Part shown: positions 45,339-53,512 of the stretch, piece by piece
Layout of the letters: each line of letters begins with the position of its first letter
How positions within the stretch are numbered: the stretch's first letter is position 1
NCBI RefSeq assembly: GCF_900095825.1
Contig: NZ_LT608315.1
Location: forward strand, 1,352,311 to 1,416,310
Reading direction: 5' to 3'
Source: Acidaminococcus massiliensis
GTDB taxonomy: Bacteria > Bacillota > Negativicutes > Acidaminococcales > Acidaminococcaceae
Length of the DNA stretch: 64,000 nt
Program-made: the position numbers and the translations under genes
Notes under the pieces: model-generated
What the model was told of the DNA's origin: nothing
Seen by the model: the letters and a program-made list of their open reading frames with translations, nothing else
Databases searched by the model: none

Positions 45339-46352
45339 ATGGCATTTATGGACGAACTGAAGGCTCGTGTTAAACCTGCACAAAAGGTGATTGTGCTGCC
45401 GGAAAACGACAGTGACAGAGCACTGAAGGCTGCTGCTATCGTTACGAAGGAAGGTTTTGCTAAAATCGTGCTGGTAGGGGATCCTGCTAAACTGCAGAAG
45501 GATGCAGAACGTCTGGGCATCAGCTTTGACGGTGTAAAGATCGTCAACCCTGCAACCTATGAAAAAATGGACGAACTGTGTGCTTACTTCGCAGAACGGA
45601 GAAAGAAAAAGGGCATGACCGTGGAAAAAGCACGGGAAATCATGCTGAAAGATACCACTTTCTTTGGCGCCGGCCTGCTGGCCATGGGCGATGCTGACGG
45701 CGTTGTTTCCGGTTCCACCCGGACTTCCGCCGATACCATCAAAGCTGGGCTGCAGGTTGTGGGTGTGAAACCCGGCAACAAGACTGTATGCAGCGGCTTC
45801 ATCGTGCTCAGCGACAAAGAAAACCTGGGCGATCATGGCAAGCTGGTGTTCGGTGACTGCGGCGTCATCATCGAACCGACTGCTGAACAGCTGGCCGATA
45901 TCGCTGTAAGCTGTGCTGAACGGGCCAAGACCACCCTGGAAATCGCAGAACCGAAAGTGGCTCTGCTGTGCTATTCCACCAAAGGATCCGGCTCCGGCGA
46001 AGAAGTGGACAAAGTGAAGGAAGCTGTTGAAATCCTGAAATCCCGGAACGTGGACTTCGCATTTGACGGCGAACTCCAGGCTGATGCCGCCCTGGTTCCT
46101 GAAGTGGGCGAACGGAAGGCTCCTGGCTCCAAAGTGGCTGGCCATGCCAACGTACTGATTTTCCCGAACCTGTGCGCTGCCAACATCGGCTACAAGCTGG
46201 TTGAACGGTTCAGCGGTGCTACCTGCCTTGGGCCTCTGGTACAGGGTTTGGCAAAACCTGTCCTGGACCTGAGCCGCGGCTGCTCCACCCAGGACGTGGT
46301 GGACGTAGTGGCAGTCTGCGCCAGCGACGCCATTGCTGCTGAAGGAAAGTAA
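45339..46352 (+). CDS. pta: Phosphate acetyltransferase
   Basis: Converts acetyl-CoA and phosphate to acetyl phosphate, the first step of ATP-yielding acetate formation. 337 residues, short Pta without the regulatory N-terminal domains. The family blocks VLPENDSDRALKAAAIV, GLLAMGDADGVVSGSTRTSADTIKAGLQ, LLCYSTKGSGSG and FPNLCAANIGYKLVERF are present. It could accept butyryl-CoA as some relatives do. No acetate kinase gene is nearby. Confidence 0.92.
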   Translation: MAFMDELKARVKPAQKVIVLPENDSDRALKAAAIVTKEGFAKIVLVGDPAKLQKDAERLGISFDGVKIVNPATYEKMDELCAYFAERRKKKGMTVEKAREIMLKDTTFFGAGLLAMGDADGVVSGSTRTSADTIKAGLQVVGVKPGNKTVCSGFIVLSDKENLGDHGKLVFGDCGVIIEPTAEQLADIAVSCAERAKTTLEIAEPKVALLCYSTKGSGSGEEVDKVKEAVEILKSRNVDFAFDGELQADAALVPEVGERKAPGSKVAGHANVLIFPNLCAANIGYKLVERFSGATCLGPLVQGLAKPVLDLSRGCSTQDVVDVVAVCASDAIAAEGK

Positions 46353-46363
46353 TTTACGTATAA

Positions 46364-46408
46364 AAAAGAAGAGGCTGCTGCAGGAGCACCAGCCTCTTCT
46401 ATTTTTTT
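46364..46408. terminator. Bidirectional terminator between pta and the convergent gene
   Basis: AGAAGAGGCTG / CCAGCCTCTTCT stem with A run before and T run after; it overlaps the stop of the minus-strand gene at 46407. Confidence 0.85.
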
Positions 46409-46961
46409 ATTCCAGCGATTCAAAATAGGAGAAACGCCAGCCTTTCAGGGTCTTCACATAGGGGAAGATGGTCTTTTTGGTTTCCACCACATTGGTCTTG
46501 CCATGGACCGGATCTTCCATGATGGGTGTGGAAATCTCCAGGTTGATACGGGTGGGGGAGACTCGGACGATGTTGATGGTGGATGTCCCTTTCCGAGGGT
46601 CTAGGGCCTTGGCGCTGGGTGCCACATACAGCCGTCCGTCAAATTCCCGGTACATCCGGCTGTCGCTGATGATGAATCCGGCCAGGGCTTCGGTGAAGCA
46701 TTCGTTGACCCGGGTCTTCAGGGCCAGCATGGTGGGATAGTCCTTGTCAGCCACCGTGTAGTAGATCATATACCCGGTGTCTTTTTTCTCTTTGCCGTCG
46801 GTTTCCAGAGGATGGTGTTCGAACCACTCGTAAACGGTATTGGCTTCCTGGAAAGCCTGAGCCACTTCCTGATCCGTGGGAGCTTCCGGAGAAGCAAAGG
46901 CCGTCAGGGCCGCCGTCAGTACCAGGATGGCGGATAAAAATAAAGAACGTACGATTTTCAT
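46407..46961 (-). CDS. Secreted protein, possibly IseA-like
   Basis: 184-residue exported protein of uncertain function. Signal peptide MKIVRSLFLSAILVLTAALT with cleavage after AFA. The mature part (EANTVYEWFEHHPLE, YPTMLALKTRVNECFTEALAGF, REFDGRLYVAP) resembles the small IseA family of DL-endopeptidase inhibitors in order and secondary-structure pattern, but identity is low by eye. The ATG at 46961 has AGAAGGAGAG upstream. If IseA-like, it would restrain cell-wall hydrolases; the call is tentative. Confidence 0.6.
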   Translation of the reverse strand: MKIVRSLFLSAILVLTAALTAFASPEAPTDQEVAQAFQEANTVYEWFEHHPLETDGKEKKDTGYMIYYTVADKDYPTMLALKTRVNECFTEALAGFIISDSRMYREFDGRLYVAPSAKALDPRKGTSTINIVRVSPTRINLEISTPIMEDPVHGKTNVVETKKTIFPYVKTLKGWRFSYFESLE

Positions 46962-47104
46962 GGACGCACTCTCCTTCTGTTTGATTCTTTTATTGTACCA
47001 TAATTTGGCAGGATGTGGTATCATCTTCCTTGTAGGCGCGGCACCGTCACTTTAGACGGGGAGCAGCTCACGCTGAATGATACATAAGGAGTGTGGATCC
47101 AGCT

Positions 47105-47752
47105 ATGAAATATCAGGCGGTGATCTTTGATCTGGATGGGACCCTGCTGGATACCCTGACGGATCTGTGGAATGCTGTGAATGCAGCTTGCAAAAAATAC
47201 GGCTGTGCCCCCCGGACCCGGCTGCAGGTACGACGGGCCCTGGGCAACGGACTGGAACGGCTGCTGCGGCTCTCTCTACCCGAAGATATGGAGGAGAACC
47301 GTTTCCAAGCGGCTTTCCAGTTTTTTCGGGGATATTATTTGAAACACTGCGATGAAGAGACCCGGCCCTATGAGGGGATCCCGGAACTGCTCCGGAAGCT
47401 GCAGCAGAAGGGCATACGGCTGGCCATCGTCTCCAACAAGGCGCATCCGGCGGTACGGGAGCTCCGGGATCGGTATTTTCCGGAAACCATGCAGGTGGCC
47501 ATTGGAGAAAGCGTGGAGATCCGGCGGAAACCGGCACCGGATACGGTGTTCAAGGCCTTGGAGGAACTGGGGATCCCCAAAGAGCAGGCGGTGTATGTGG
47601 GGGATTCGGAAGTAGATAAAAAAACGGCGGACAATGCCGGGATGGACTGTTTCCTGGTCACTTGGGGCTTCCGGGACCGGGATGAACTGGCAGCTCTGGA
47701 GCCTGCGGCTCTCATCGACCGGCCGGAACAGATCTTGGAGAAGGTAGTGTAA
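47105..47752 (+). CDS. HAD-superfamily phosphatase, phosphoglycolate phosphatase-like
   Basis: 215-residue HAD hydrolase with catalytic DLDGTLLDT at residues 9-17, motif II LAIVSNKAH, and motif III/IV in KPAPDTVFKAL and YVGDSEVDKKTADNAGM. The alpha-helical cap covers about residues 20-85, as in Gph. Likely salvages 2-phosphoglycolate or another small phosphoester. The ATG at 47105 is preferred by comparison with the family; a GTG at 47093 lies closer to AAGGAG and is an alternative. Confidence 0.87.
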   Translation: MKYQAVIFDLDGTLLDTLTDLWNAVNAACKKYGCAPRTRLQVRRALGNGLERLLRLSLPEDMEENRFQAAFQFFRGYYLKHCDEETRPYEGIPELLRKLQQKGIRLAIVSNKAHPAVRELRDRYFPETMQVAIGESVEIRRKPAPDTVFKALEELGIPKEQAVYVGDSEVDKKTADNAGMDCFLVTWGFRDRDELAALEPAALIDRPEQILEKVV

Positions 47753-47801
47753 AAAGGGGCTGTTGCCTGTGTGAAAACCACACAGGTGCAACAGCCTCTT
47801 A
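47751..47801. terminator. Bidirectional terminator between HAD and pentapeptide genes
   Basis: AAGGGGCTGTTGC-CTGTGTG and CACACAGGTGCAACAGCCTCTT form a stem of about 20 bp, serving both convergent genes. Confidence 0.88.
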
Positions 47802-48548
47802 TCATTTCCTATATGCCAGTTCCAAATCTGTGCTGGAGAACTGGGTCCCTTCCAGGTTGGCGTGGCTGAGATCCGCATCATCCAAATTGGCGTTGGTCAA
47901 TACGGCTTTGCTCAGATTGCTGCCCTCTAGGGTGGAACTCATGAGATTGGCATTCTTAAAAACGGCTTCCGGCAGGCTGGCCCGACGGAGACGGGCGTTG
48001 TACAGGTTGGCGGAAGTGAAGTTGGCACCTCGGAGCTGGGTGCCGAAGAACCAGCTCCGTGCCAGGTTGGCAGAAAAGAAATTGGCCATGGCTCCGTTGG
48101 CATAGTCAAAATTGCTTTCCCGCAGGTCCGCTGTATACAGATTGGCGAAGGTCAAAAGAGCATGGGAGAAACTGGTCCGGTAGGCGGTGGCTCCCACCAG
48201 GGAGCTGCGGTTCAGCACCGTATGGGAAAAATTCGCGTTGGACAGGTCCGCTCCTTCTAAATCAGAACCGGCCATATAGGCATTGCGGAAGTTGGCCTTC
48301 TGGAGATTGGTTTCCTTCAAGTTGGCATTTTCCAGGATGGCATTGGTCAGGTTGGCATAGCTCAGGTCCGCGCCCTGGAGATCGGCTCCGGTCAGATCCG
48401 CGTCCCGCAGATAGGCTCCCCGCAGATCCCCTCCCGGGCAGGAACGGGTGGCCAGGAGCTGGTCTACATCGCTTTGCTGGTAGGCAAGGGCCGGCAGGGC
48501 CGTGGAAACCACCAGCAGGGCAGTGAGAAAATATTTTTTTCCAAACAT
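47802..48548 (-). CDS. Exported pentapeptide-repeat protein
   Basis: 248 residues: a signal peptide (MFGKKYFLTALLVVSTALPA, cleavage near ALA-YQ), then about 38 tandem A(D/N)LxX repeats from residue 40 to the end, forming a right-handed quadrilateral beta-helix. Most described pentapeptide proteins that mimic DNA are cytoplasmic; the signal peptide makes a gyrase role unlikely. Function unknown. The minus-strand ATG is preceded by AGGAGGC. It follows the HAD gene at 48553 by four bases, so they are likely co-transcribed. Confidence 0.88.
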   Translation of the reverse strand: MFGKKYFLTALLVVSTALPALAYQQSDVDQLLATRSCPGGDLRGAYLRDADLTGADLQGADLSYANLTNAILENANLKETNLQKANFRNAYMAGSDLEGADLSNANFSHTVLNRSSLVGATAYRTSFSHALLTFANLYTADLRESNFDYANGAMANFFSANLARSWFFGTQLRGANFTSANLYNARLRRASLPEAVFKNANLMSSTLEGSNLSKAVLTNANLDDADLSHANLEGTQFSSTDLELAYRK

Positions 48549-48552
48549 GGTC

Positions 48553-49242
48553 TTATGCCTCCTCCAGGATGGCAGAAAGGTCCCGGGGATCTTCCGGCAG
48601 TTCCGGGATGATTTTCCAGGGGTGATAGGCTTCCAGCCGCTCCAGCGTGTAGGAAGAACCCTTCAGGACGATCAGGCTCCGGACGCCGATGGCCTGGGCA
48701 CAGGTGATGTCGTGAGGGGTGTCTCCAATGACGATGAGCTGCTCTGGGGTCACAGCAGGATCCGCTTTCCGGACTTTCTCCCATAGGGCCTGGGAAAGGT
48801 CATCCCGGAATTCACTGATTTCCCCAAAGGCGCTGTGGGCATAGTCGAATTCCTTTTCGATGCCGAAATATCGGAGCTTGGCATGGGCTGCCACTTCACA
48901 GTTCCCGGTAAGCAGCAGGGAAGTGGTCCCGGGATCCTTTCGGATCCATTCCAAAGTTTCCTGCACATGGGGAAGCAGGCGGCCGTGTTTTTCCACCAGG
49001 GAAGCCGGCAGCTTCTGGCCATAGGCTTCCAGCATGTGGGATACTTCTTCCGGGCTGCAATGGCCTTGGATCCCTTCGATGGCTTTGCGGGCGATGAAGG
49101 TGTCCGTCCGTCCGGCCATGCCGTAAGTGAATTCGAAATTGTCCAGGCCGTACAGTTCGTTGATGGTGGCTTTCATGGCGGCGACCCCGGCATAATTGGT
49201 CAGGAGCAGGGTCCCGTCGATGTCCCAACAGATGTATTTCAT
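48553..49242 (-). CDS. HAD-superfamily hydrolase
   Basis: 229-residue HAD phosphatase. Motif I WDIDGTLLLTNYAG (residues 5-18), motif II LLLTGN, motif III lysine around FEKEFDYAHSAFGE, motif IV IVIGDTPHDITCAQAIG. The cap holds GRTDTFIARKAIEG, typical of the beta-phosphoglucomutase-like subgroup acting as a phosphatase. The ATG at 49242 is favoured by AAAGGAAG upstream. It probably forms an operon with the pentapeptide gene. Substrate unknown. Confidence 0.85.
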   Translation of the reverse strand: MKYICWDIDGTLLLTNYAGVAAMKATINELYGLDNFEFTYGMAGRTDTFIARKAIEGIQGHCSPEEVSHMLEAYGQKLPASLVEKHGRLLPHVQETLEWIRKDPGTTSLLLTGNCEVAAHAKLRYFGIEKEFDYAHSAFGEISEFRDDLSQALWEKVRKADPAVTPEQLIVIGDTPHDITCAQAIGVRSLIVLKGSSYTLERLEAYHPWKIIPELPEDPRDLSAILEEA

Positions 49243-49271
49243 GATGTCATTCTTCCTTTGACTGTAAAAGA

Positions 49272-49325
49272 AGCTGTGAAACAAGGACCGGCAGACAGGC
49301 CCGGCAGGGTTTCACAGCTCGTTTT
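49272..49325 (-). terminator. Terminator downstream of the SpeD-like gene
   Basis: Perfect 11-bp stem AGCTGTGAAAC (49272-49282) / GTTTCACAGCT (49309-49319); T-rich on both sides. A second palindrome CTTCCAG-TGTCC / GGACAG-CTGGAAG is at about 49355-49382. Confidence 0.6.
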
Positions 49326-49400
49326 TCCTTCATGTCCAGAGCCAGCTGTGCCGGCTTCCAGTGTCCAGGGGACAGCTGGAAGCTGCCTGCTGGCATCCCT

Positions 49401-49865
49401 TCATTCCCGGTTCTTCTTCCAGGTCATGAATTTCTTCAGCTTGGCACCGGCATTCTTGGCCCGCCGCATGGTCTTGACCATCTTTTTCCGCTGTGGCTTC
49501 ATATCTTTGATGGAACCATAGTCGCCCCGTTTCAGGGTGGTGAGCTTGGTCTGGTCAGGGCCGAATTCCTGGCGCAGGAAAACGGCCACCTGTTCCGGAC
49601 TGGCCGCGCTTTCCAGGGTGAAGACGTCGGCTTCTACATAGCCATAAGTGGGGAATACATGGAGAAAAATATGGCCATTGGTACACAGCATGACAAAACA
49701 GAAATCGTCTCCTTCGTCATTTTCTGTGGAATACAGGGCCAATTCCTTCAGGCTGAACCTTTCAGCAGCTTCTTCCAGTACATCTCGGATCTTTTCTTTA
49801 TCGAATACGATCTCTTCCGCACAGCGGTACATGTCCAGTGCTGCCTGGGTACCTTTTCCAATCAC
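49401..49865 (-). CDS. S-adenosylmethionine decarboxylase (SpeD)-like protein lacking catalytic residues
   Basis: 154-residue relative of bacterial class 1b AdoMet decarboxylase. The region CTNGHIFLHVFPTYGYVEADVFT aligns with the SpeD active-site block ([24 protein letters not shown]). The Glu-Ser pair that self-cleaves to make the pyruvoyl cofactor is Asn-Gly here, and the active-site Cys after DVFT is Leu; only the His is kept. It therefore cannot process in the usual way. The C-terminal 45 residues are very basic (KPQRKKMVKTMRRAKNAGAK), suggesting nucleic-acid binding. GTG start; the exact start is unsure. Confidence 0.7.
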   Translation of the reverse strand: MIGKGTQAALDMYRCAEEIVFDKEKIRDVLEEAAERFSLKELALYSTENDEGDDFCFVMLCTNGHIFLHVFPTYGYVEADVFTLESAASPEQVAVFLRQEFGPDQTKLTTLKRGDYGSIKDMKPQRKKMVKTMRRAKNAGAKLKKFMTWKKNRE

Positions 49866-49964
49866 GTAGTGTTCACATCCTTTGGATATCTCGATTTTCG
49901 TTCAATTTCAGCTTCCTTATTATACCTTACTTCAATAGAGACTGTCAAAAAAAACGGAAAACTG

Positions 49965-49991
49965 TGCTATAATAAATAAAACATATGTTCA
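49965..49991 (+). promoter_or_regulatory. recD2 promoter with a degenerate LexA-like box
   Basis: Extended -10 TGCTATAAT (TATAAT at 49968-49973). Directly after it, AAAAC-ATAT-GTTCA (49978-49991) matches 11 of 14 positions of the palindrome CGAAC-ATAT-GTTCG at 53464. It may be a weak LexA site; the prophage copy is the perfect one. Confidence 0.5.
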
Positions 49992-50007
49992 GGAGGAGCA
50001 GTGGGGC

Positions 50008-52173
50008 ATGTCCGGACCAGTATCTATTGAACTTACCATCAAGAATATCGTTTTCCAGGCCGCGGAAGGGACGTTCAGTGTATTCCGGGGAGAAAACCCG
50101 GAAGTGGGGACGGTTTCCGTAGTCTACAAGGGACAGGCTCCTTTTGCCGGAGAACAAGTACGGCTTTCGGGAAGCTGGGGGGAACATCCCCGGTTCGGCC
50201 GGCAGTTCCAAGCCCAAAGCTGGGAAGCTATCCAGCCCAAGGGAACAGAAGGCTTGGTGAAGATGCTGGGCAGCGGGGTCCTAAAGGGCGTGGGACCGGC
50301 CATGGCCCAACGGATCGTGGATCAGTTTGGGGAAGATACCCTGAAGATCTTGGAAAAATCCCCGGAACGGCTGCGGGAAGTCTCCGGGATTGGAAAAAAG
50401 AAGGCAGAGGCCATTGTGGCTTCCTATGGGGAACTGAAAGACAGCCGGGAACTGGTATTTTTCCTGGAAAGCCACGGGATCAGCGGAAATTACGCTCCCC
50501 GGATCCAGGCTCTGTACGGGAATACGGCGGTGACTCGGATCAGCAACAATCCTTACTGCCTGGCAGAAGACGTGGATGGCATTGGATTTCGGACGGCGGA
50601 TGCCCTGGCCCGGAACCTGGGGGTGGATGAACATGCTGAGGACCGGATCCGGGCTGGAATCCACTATACCTTGCTTCAGGGAGCCAGCCAGGGCCATACC
50701 TGTGTACCTGACCGCTGGCTGGTGACTTTGGCAGCCAAGATCCTCCAGGTGGATCCTTTGGAAGTGGAACAGGTGTTCCAGCAGCTCTTGAAGGACAATC
50801 TGCTCCGGACGGAGGATGTGGGGGACCATGTATGTGTGTACCCGGAATACCTTTATCGGGCGGAAGAAGGGGCGGCACGGCGGCTGCTGGCCCTCCGGGA
50901 CAATGTGAATGCCCTGTGGAAGGTGGATTACCAGAAAATCATCCGGGAATGGGAAAGGGACGAGCGAATCCAGCTGGCCCCGGAACAGGCAGAAGCGGTG
51001 AAGGCTTCTGTGGACCATGGGGTATTCGTACTCACCGGGGGACCCGGTACCGGGAAGACCACTGTCATCAAGGGGATCCTTTCAGTGATGGAACAAGCCG
51101 GGTGCAAGATCCTCCTGGCGGCCCCCACGGGACGGGCGGCCAAACGGCTGGCAGAAAGTGCCGGAAAGCCAGCGCTCACTGTCCACCGGCTGCTGGAATA
51201 CACCCCTAACGGAGAAGGAGATTCCTTCTGGGGACGGGATGAGGACAATCCCCTGGAAGCGGACGCAGTCATTGTGGACGAAGCTTCCATGATGGACATC
51301 GTGCTCATGTACAACCTGCTGAAAGCGCTGCCCTTGGGCTGCCGGCTGATCTTGGTGGGGGATGTGGACCAGCTGCCCAGCGTGGGGCCTGGCTCCGTGC
51401 TCCAGGACATCATCCGCAGCGGTACTATGCCCATCGTCCGGCTGGAAAATGTGTTCCGCCAGGCAGAGCTGAGCCCCATCGTCCGGAATGCCCACCGGAT
51501 CAACCAGGGCATGATGCCCCAGTGGGAAGGAGAAAATGATTTCAGTTTCCGGGAATTTGCCACGGAAGAGGAAACCATGCACTATATTGTGGACCTTTAT
51601 GCCCACCTGTCCCGGACCCAGCCCCAGGACAGCCTCCAGGTGCTCACCCCCATGCACAAGAACCTGTGCGGAGTGGAGAATCTGAATAACCTGCTCCAAG
51701 CCCGGATGAATCCCCCGGATCCGGAAAAACAGGAGTACCGGGGCAGTTTCCTGCTGCTCCGGGAAGGGGACAAGGTGATGCAGATCCGGAACAATTATGA
51801 GAAGAACGTATTCAACGGGGATATCGGCCGGATCCAGAGCATCCAGGGGGCCTATGTGACGGTAGACTTCCCGGACCGGGCAGAAGGGGAAGCGGTGACC
51901 TATGAGGGAGCGGAAGTCTCTGATCTGCGGCTGGCCTATGCCATGAGCGTCCACAAATCTCAGGGCAGTGAATATGGGGCGGTCATCATGCCTCTGGTAT
52001 TGAGCCACTACATCCTGCTCCAACGGAACCTGTTCTACACCGCCATTACCCGGGCCAAAAAGCAGGTATACCTGGCCGGCAGCAAAAGGGCCCTGCGCAT
52101 GGCTGTGGAAAACGATAAGACCCGGAAACGGTACAGCCTGCTGGCGGAACGGCTGAAAAGATACAGTGAATAA
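50008..52173 (+). CDS. recD2: ATP-dependent RecD-like DNA helicase (RecD2)
   Basis: 721-residue SF1B 5'-3' helicase for DNA repair. The N-terminal region has the OB-like and HhH units (GSGVLKGVGPAMAQRIV, VSGIGKKKAEAIV) characteristic of RecD2. Walker A GGPGTGKTT at about residues 345-353, Walker B VDEASMMD, GDVDQLPSVGPG, and late motifs SVHKSQGSEY and FYTAITRAKK. AGGAGGAGCA precedes the ATG. It acts without RecB or RecC. A degenerate LexA-like site in its promoter suggests damage control. Confidence 0.94.
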   Translation: MSGPVSIELTIKNIVFQAAEGTFSVFRGENPEVGTVSVVYKGQAPFAGEQVRLSGSWGEHPRFGRQFQAQSWEAIQPKGTEGLVKMLGSGVLKGVGPAMAQRIVDQFGEDTLKILEKSPERLREVSGIGKKKAEAIVASYGELKDSRELVFFLESHGISGNYAPRIQALYGNTAVTRISNNPYCLAEDVDGIGFRTADALARNLGVDEHAEDRIRAGIHYTLLQGASQGHTCVPDRWLVTLAAKILQVDPLEVEQVFQQLLKDNLLRTEDVGDHVCVYPEYLYRAEEGAARRLLALRDNVNALWKVDYQKIIREWERDERIQLAPEQAEAVKASVDHGVFVLTGGPGTGKTTVIKGILSVMEQAGCKILLAAPTGRAAKRLAESAGKPALTVHRLLEYTPNGEGDSFWGRDEDNPLEADAVIVDEASMMDIVLMYNLLKALPLGCRLILVGDVDQLPSVGPGSVLQDIIRSGTMPIVRLENVFRQAELSPIVRNAHRINQGMMPQWEGENDFSFREFATEEETMHYIVDLYAHLSRTQPQDSLQVLTPMHKNLCGVENLNNLLQARMNPPDPEKQEYRGSFLLLREGDKVMQIRNNYEKNVFNGDIGRIQSIQGAYVTVDFPDRAEGEAVTYEGAEVSDLRLAYAMSVHKSQGSEYGAVIMPLVLSHYILLQRNLFYTAITRAKKQVYLAGSKRALRMAVENDKTRKRYSLLAERLKRYSE

Positions 52174-52176
52174 AGA

Positions 52177-52307
52177 AGTCAGACACGGACCAAAGGGCTT
52201 TGAGATGTCAGATTCCATAGAGAACGAAGCAAAGCCGAAGCCAATGCTGATTGCCGACAAAGCTGACTTCTGAAAGCCTCCACAGGAGGTGGGTCTGACG
52301 TCTGATA
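52177..52307. repeat. Heptad-flanked element G (CGTCAGA family)
   Basis: Left AGTCAGA (52177) and CACGGAC; right TCTGACG (52294) and TCTGATA (52301), i.e. the inverted CGTCAGA heptads. The core is about 110 bases with a 22-codon ORF (52205-52273) lacking support. It matches element E at 21183 in heptads and in the GTCAGACAC left border. It lies in the recD2-comF gap. Confidence 0.55.
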
Positions 52308-52331
52308 CCTGTTCATTTCCGGAGGTGCTCT

Positions 52332-52913
52332 ATGCTGTCATTCATCCTTGCCCTGCTCCACTCCCTGTTCTACCCCCATTCCTGTCCGGGCTGCGGAGAA
52401 GAAGTGCGGGGGAAAGGGGTCCTCTGCGATCCCTGCCGGAGGGGAATCTGGCATCCCCGCTCCTTCCAGCCCCTCAGCCTGGATTGTCCCCACCTGGATG
52501 GACTGTTCTTCCTGATGGACTATGCGGGGGGCATCCAGAAAGCCTTGCAGATGGCCAAGTTCCGGGGAAGGGAGGACCTGCTGCCCCGGTTGGCGGAAGA
52601 ATGGAGGCAGGGGGTTCTCCGGGAACAAAGATTCCACTGGCATCTGGTGCCGGAAATCCGGCTGGCAGCCACCGGCATCCCTACGGACCCGGTGCGGAAG
52701 AAACAGCGAGGATACGACCTGCCGGAAGAAATCTTCCGGCCCTGGTGCCGACAGGAAGGGTACCTTTGGGAAAACCTGCTGATCCGGAACCGGAGCACCC
52801 GGCCCCAGTACGGCCTGACTCCGGAAGAGCGGAAAAAGAACATCAAAGGATGCTTCACCCTGGCCCGGCAGGAAAATCTGCCGGACATCGTGCTGCTCTG
52901 CGAGCAAAGATGA
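52332..52913 (+). pseudogene. comF: ComF-family phosphoribosyltransferase, C-terminus cut off by the prophage
   Basis: Competence-associated ComF has an N-terminal zinc ribbon and a PRTase domain. Here CPGCGEEV and LCDPCRRG give the zinc ligands and PVRKKQRGYDLPEEIF with RNRSTRPQYGLTPEERKKNIKG match the family core. The gene ends PDIVLLCEQR, exactly where family members continue with the DDxxTTG PRPP loop and 30-40 further residues. Sequence after about 52900 is AT-rich and phage-like, so the gene is truncated at the junction. The missing 3' end should lie at the far element border. Confidence 0.82.
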
Positions 52914-53440
52914 TTGAGATTGATACAAAATTTTGAATGGTGTGCATAGCTGAAAAGCCCATATATAGCAAGGTTTCCGTCTAGGTCGGCAAGGGGCTGT
53001 TCTTTTTTGCTCCAATATTGAGTGGAATTTCAAGGCGAAAGAAAATATTACGAGCAGTAAAATGAATACGGTGATAACGATAGCTTTTTTATTGTTAACG
53101 TCATTTTTCGACTGGTGAAGGCTAAGCTGCACGTCAGTACATTCTAAGTAGATGTCTGCAGACAGGAGCTGGATGTTATCAAAAAATAACGCCTGTTAGA
53201 ATGTCTTAAAAAAGAGGTTCTGGCGGGCGTTATTGATTCACATAGAAAATAAGTCTACAACTATCAAAAAAGTAACAAACAAACTTGTGTTTATTAAAGC
53301 ATAGATTCAATTTGATAGAGAAAGCTCTGAGAAATAAATTTGTATAGAACAAGATATAGTGCGGGATTATCTCCATTTCTGATGAAAGAGTTTGCAGTTC
53401 GAAAAATTGACCTAAAAATACCACTGCTAAAAATCTCATC
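52914..53440. other. AT-rich prophage border without a supported gene
   Basis: No convincing coding sequence. It holds AATAACGCC / GGCGTTATT inverted repeats (about 53183-53236). A minus-strand stretch from 53132 downward encodes a hydrophobic segment (KAIVITVFILLLVIFSFALK) that runs into the junction; it could be the remains of a small membrane protein gene, but the frame has no clear start site. Expected location of the attachment site and border repeats. Confidence 0.5.
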
Positions 53441-53443
53441 TTG

Positions 53444-53477
53444 TGCTATAATAATTTCATAAACGAACATATGTTCG
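53444..53477 (+). promoter_or_regulatory. Prophage promoter with a perfect SOS (LexA) box
   Basis: Extended -10 TGCTATAAT (TATAAT 53447-53452) is followed by CGAACATATGTTCG (53464-53477), a perfect palindrome matching the Gram-positive LexA/DinR box CGAAC-N4-GTTCG. It overlaps the expected transcription start, a standard repressor position. Confidence 0.85.
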
Positions 53478-53512
53478 ATACAAAACAAAGACAATCCAAG
53501 GGGGTAGGCTAC

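Noticed and set aside
52205-52273. 22-codon ORF inside heptad element G
   Set aside because: No ribosome site and no resemblance to the four-helix-bundle family; probably chance.
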